The notes under the pieces are model-generated. The model had not been told where the DNA came from. It was given only the letters and a program-made list of their open reading frames with translations, and searched no databases. Positions 40,310 through 41,541 of a stretch of DNA of 41,541 bases are shown here, in pieces. Source of the DNA: Bacteroidia bacterium (GTDB lineage: Bacteria; Bacteroidota; Bacteroidia; J057); the NCBI GenBank assembly GCA_022760475.1, contig JALEFZ010000017.1, positions 1 to 41,541 of the forward strand. Reading direction: 5' to 3'. Every line of letters begins with the position of its first letter. Positions within the stretch are counted from its first letter, which is position 1. Position numbers and translations under genes: made by a program.

Positions 40310-40949
40310 CATATTTTCGGATAAGTTTTTTGGCATTTCTGAGGTGCATGTCGAAAATCGGATCAGCTTGTGGGTCGTCATTTCGAGCTACCTTTTTGAC
40401 CAATGCCTCGAATGTTTCGAAGAATGCCTCTCCCCAATGCGCAAAAAAGTTTTTTCGCACCAGCCCAATGGCATGGATTTCCTTGATTTTTCCTTTTTGA
40501 GGATAGTATTTCAACACCAGGCCTGTTCGTCTGCCATGGACTTTGACGTGCATGGATTTTCTTGCTGTACGTGTCCAGTTGTCGCTATTGATGGCTTTGT
40601 TCCACTTTTGAATGTGGAGATCTGGCTGGGAAAGATGGCTTAGTTTTGTAAATAATGGATTCGACTGCTTATAAGTTTGAATGACAATGCTTGCTTGAAG
40701 AGAATCATCCTCCAGGCAGTTCAGAGCAAGTGTATTCGCCTTAAGAATGAACATGGCTTCTTCCCAAAGGGCTTTACTGTCTGCGATCTTATACCATTTT
40801 TTTCCTGTAGAGTCTTTGTGAACATGTGTATGGGCATGTTCAATCCAGGTATAATTTCCCATAGAGTCAGTGTAGCCATCGAAGGCTCGAAGATGGGAAT
40901 TTAAAAATTGGAGAGGGATGAGAAAGCTAATAAGGCAGGCGGTTCTCAT
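40293..40949 (-). CDS. Secreted protein of unknown function
   Basis: The protein has 218 residues from the ATG at 40949 (MRTACLISFLIPLQFLNSHL, a signal peptide); an upstream TTG at 40982 is less likely. After the signal comes YTWIEHAHTHVHKDSTGKKW, a histidine-rich stretch that could bind metal. The rest is basic and helical (MHVKVHGRRTGLVLKYYPQK). No family is recognised. It lies 45 bases after the NlpC/P60-like gene on the same strand and may be co-transcribed. Confidence 0.7.
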   Translation of the reverse strand: MRTACLISFLIPLQFLNSHLRAFDGYTDSMGNYTWIEHAHTHVHKDSTGKKWYKIADSKALWEEAMFILKANTLALNCLEDDSLQASIVIQTYKQSNPLFTKLSHLSQPDLHIQKWNKAINSDNWTRTARKSMHVKVHGRRTGLVLKYYPQKGKIKEIHAIGLVRKNFFAHWGEAFFETFEALVKKVARNDDPQADPIFDMHLRNAKKLIRKYEKGPK

Positions 40950-40994
40950 GCTGGATTTGGCTAGAAGATTTGATGTGTTCAAAGTCTACTTACT

Positions 40995-41393
40995 TTACGA
41001 GATCCTGATTATACGTTTGAAGCCAATAAGAAATTTATACTTATCTAGTTTGAGCATATCATCCAGCCTTTCAATTTTGGGAAAGCGATTTGCCTTGGAC
41101 AGATGCAAGACCCTCCCCTCTCCCCAGTACAAACCCACATGGGCGCCGTAGGCCTTCGGCTCTTTATGCAGAAGGACCAGGTCCAGTGGTTTTGGTTCGT
41201 TGACCCTTGTTGTATAGGCACTGTCCTCCCAGAGTTCGCTTGAGCGGAGGGGCGGAATCGAAATACCATTTAGTTTGAGTACCTCATAGGCAAATACCTG
41301 ACAATTAGCTCCTTCGAGGATGTTTCCGAAGGAAACTCCCGGGTAAATGGTGCCTTTGTAGTGGATTTTGAAAAAATCTGGAGGGAGAATCAT
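40995..41393 (-). CDS. NlpC/P60-like cysteine peptidase-fold protein
   Basis: The protein has 132 residues. C31 opens a helix (GANCQVFAYEVLKLNG, as in the NlpC/P60 nucleophile helix). The DLVLLHKEP strand and AHVGLYWGEGRVLHLS supply H85 and H97, giving the family's Cys-His-His arrangement. Members cut peptidoglycan stem peptides or related amide bonds. There is no signal peptide and the protein is short, so it may act inside the cell or be a minimal catalytic domain. Bases 41394-41541 upstream show no gene. Confidence 0.7.
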   Translation of the reverse strand: MILPPDFFKIHYKGTIYPGVSFGNILEGANCQVFAYEVLKLNGISIPPLRSSELWEDSAYTTRVNEPKPLDLVLLHKEPKAYGAHVGLYWGEGRVLHLSKANRFPKIERLDDMLKLDKYKFLIGFKRIIRIS

Positions 41394-41541
41394 AATGAGT
41401 GAGGTGATTCACTTTTTTTATCTTAAAAAGGACCTTTTCAGGGACTTAGACCATGTTTGGGACGGAAAATTTAGTTCATTGAAAAAATAGGAATCAGTCA
41501 GATAACTTGTGGTCGACCAAAACTACGAGTTATGCAAACAA

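Noticed and set aside
1..41541. tRNA, rRNA, CRISPR array, insertion sequence or phage genes
   Set aside because: I looked for spaced direct repeats, transposase or integrase motifs and tRNA-like cloverleaf regions and found none that hold up; a dedicated search (tRNAscan, Infernal) could still find short RNAs.

Overview
The window looks like chromosomal DNA from a Bacteroidota bacterium, most likely of the Cytophagales/Cyclobacteriaceae (Algoriphagus-like) type. The evidence is a SusC/SusD pair, a secreted protein with a type IX secretion C-terminal domain, an OMP_b-brl_3-type barrel with a carboxypeptidase-D-like N-terminus, LytTR/LytS signalling, a lipoprotein with FG-GAP and ASPIC repeats, and A-rich start contexts with almost no Shine-Dalgarno sites. 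The genus is an inference. I found no tRNA, rRNA, CRISPR array, transposase or phage gene.

Region 1 (1-14286) is the most interesting part. It holds the tail of an NADPH-dependent FMN reductase-like gene. Next, on the minus strand, comes a two-gene unit: an SsuD-like FMNH2-dependent monooxygenase and an aldo/keto reductase. These are followed by a LacI regulator, a large FG-GAP/ASPIC lipoprotein, a divergent SusC/SusD outer-membrane importer, a YeiH-like 'putative sulfate exporter' and a LysR regulator. A perfect LacI-type palindrome occurs twice, once upstream of the reductase/monooxygenase unit and once in front of susC. I therefore read this as one regulon. The gene content matches the chemistry of oxidative desulfonation of a sulfosugar such as sulfoquinovose (SmoC-like monooxygenase plus SmoB-like reductase). 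Here it is paired with Bacteroidota-style SusCD uptake and possible sulfite/sulfate export. This is a hypothesis; no sulfoquinovosidase is present in the window.

Region 2 (14412-20284) holds fabH (minus) and a five-gene plus-strand operon for surface sugars: a CBS-nucleotidyltransferase, a LegB-like 4,6-dehydratase, a WbpD/WlbB-like acetyltransferase, kdsD and kdsA. Region 3 (20317-26713) holds a DUF1697 gene, an MBOAT plus SGNH/LysM O-acetylation pair, a membrane-anchored subtilase and two small proteins.

Region 4 (27084-31773) is a stress and repair cluster. It contains msrB, an epoxide-hydrolase-like enzyme, an ECF sigma factor, an Hsp20 chaperone, a YdeI-family protein and msrA. The sigma and hsp20 genes carry the same promoter motif at exactly the same distance from their start codons, which suggests a small autoregulated, possibly leaderless, regulon.

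Region 5 (31806-41541) holds a secreted beta-helix/dockerin/cohesin-like T9SS cargo, a large helical protein of unknown function and a LytS/LytTR two-component operon. The operon is divergent from an outer-membrane barrel gene, with repeated TCGAYGA sites between them. An NlpC/P60-like protein and a secreted unknown close the window. Two copies of a CCCTGACAGG-type palindromic repeat (14351 and 26826) look like an interspersed repeat family.
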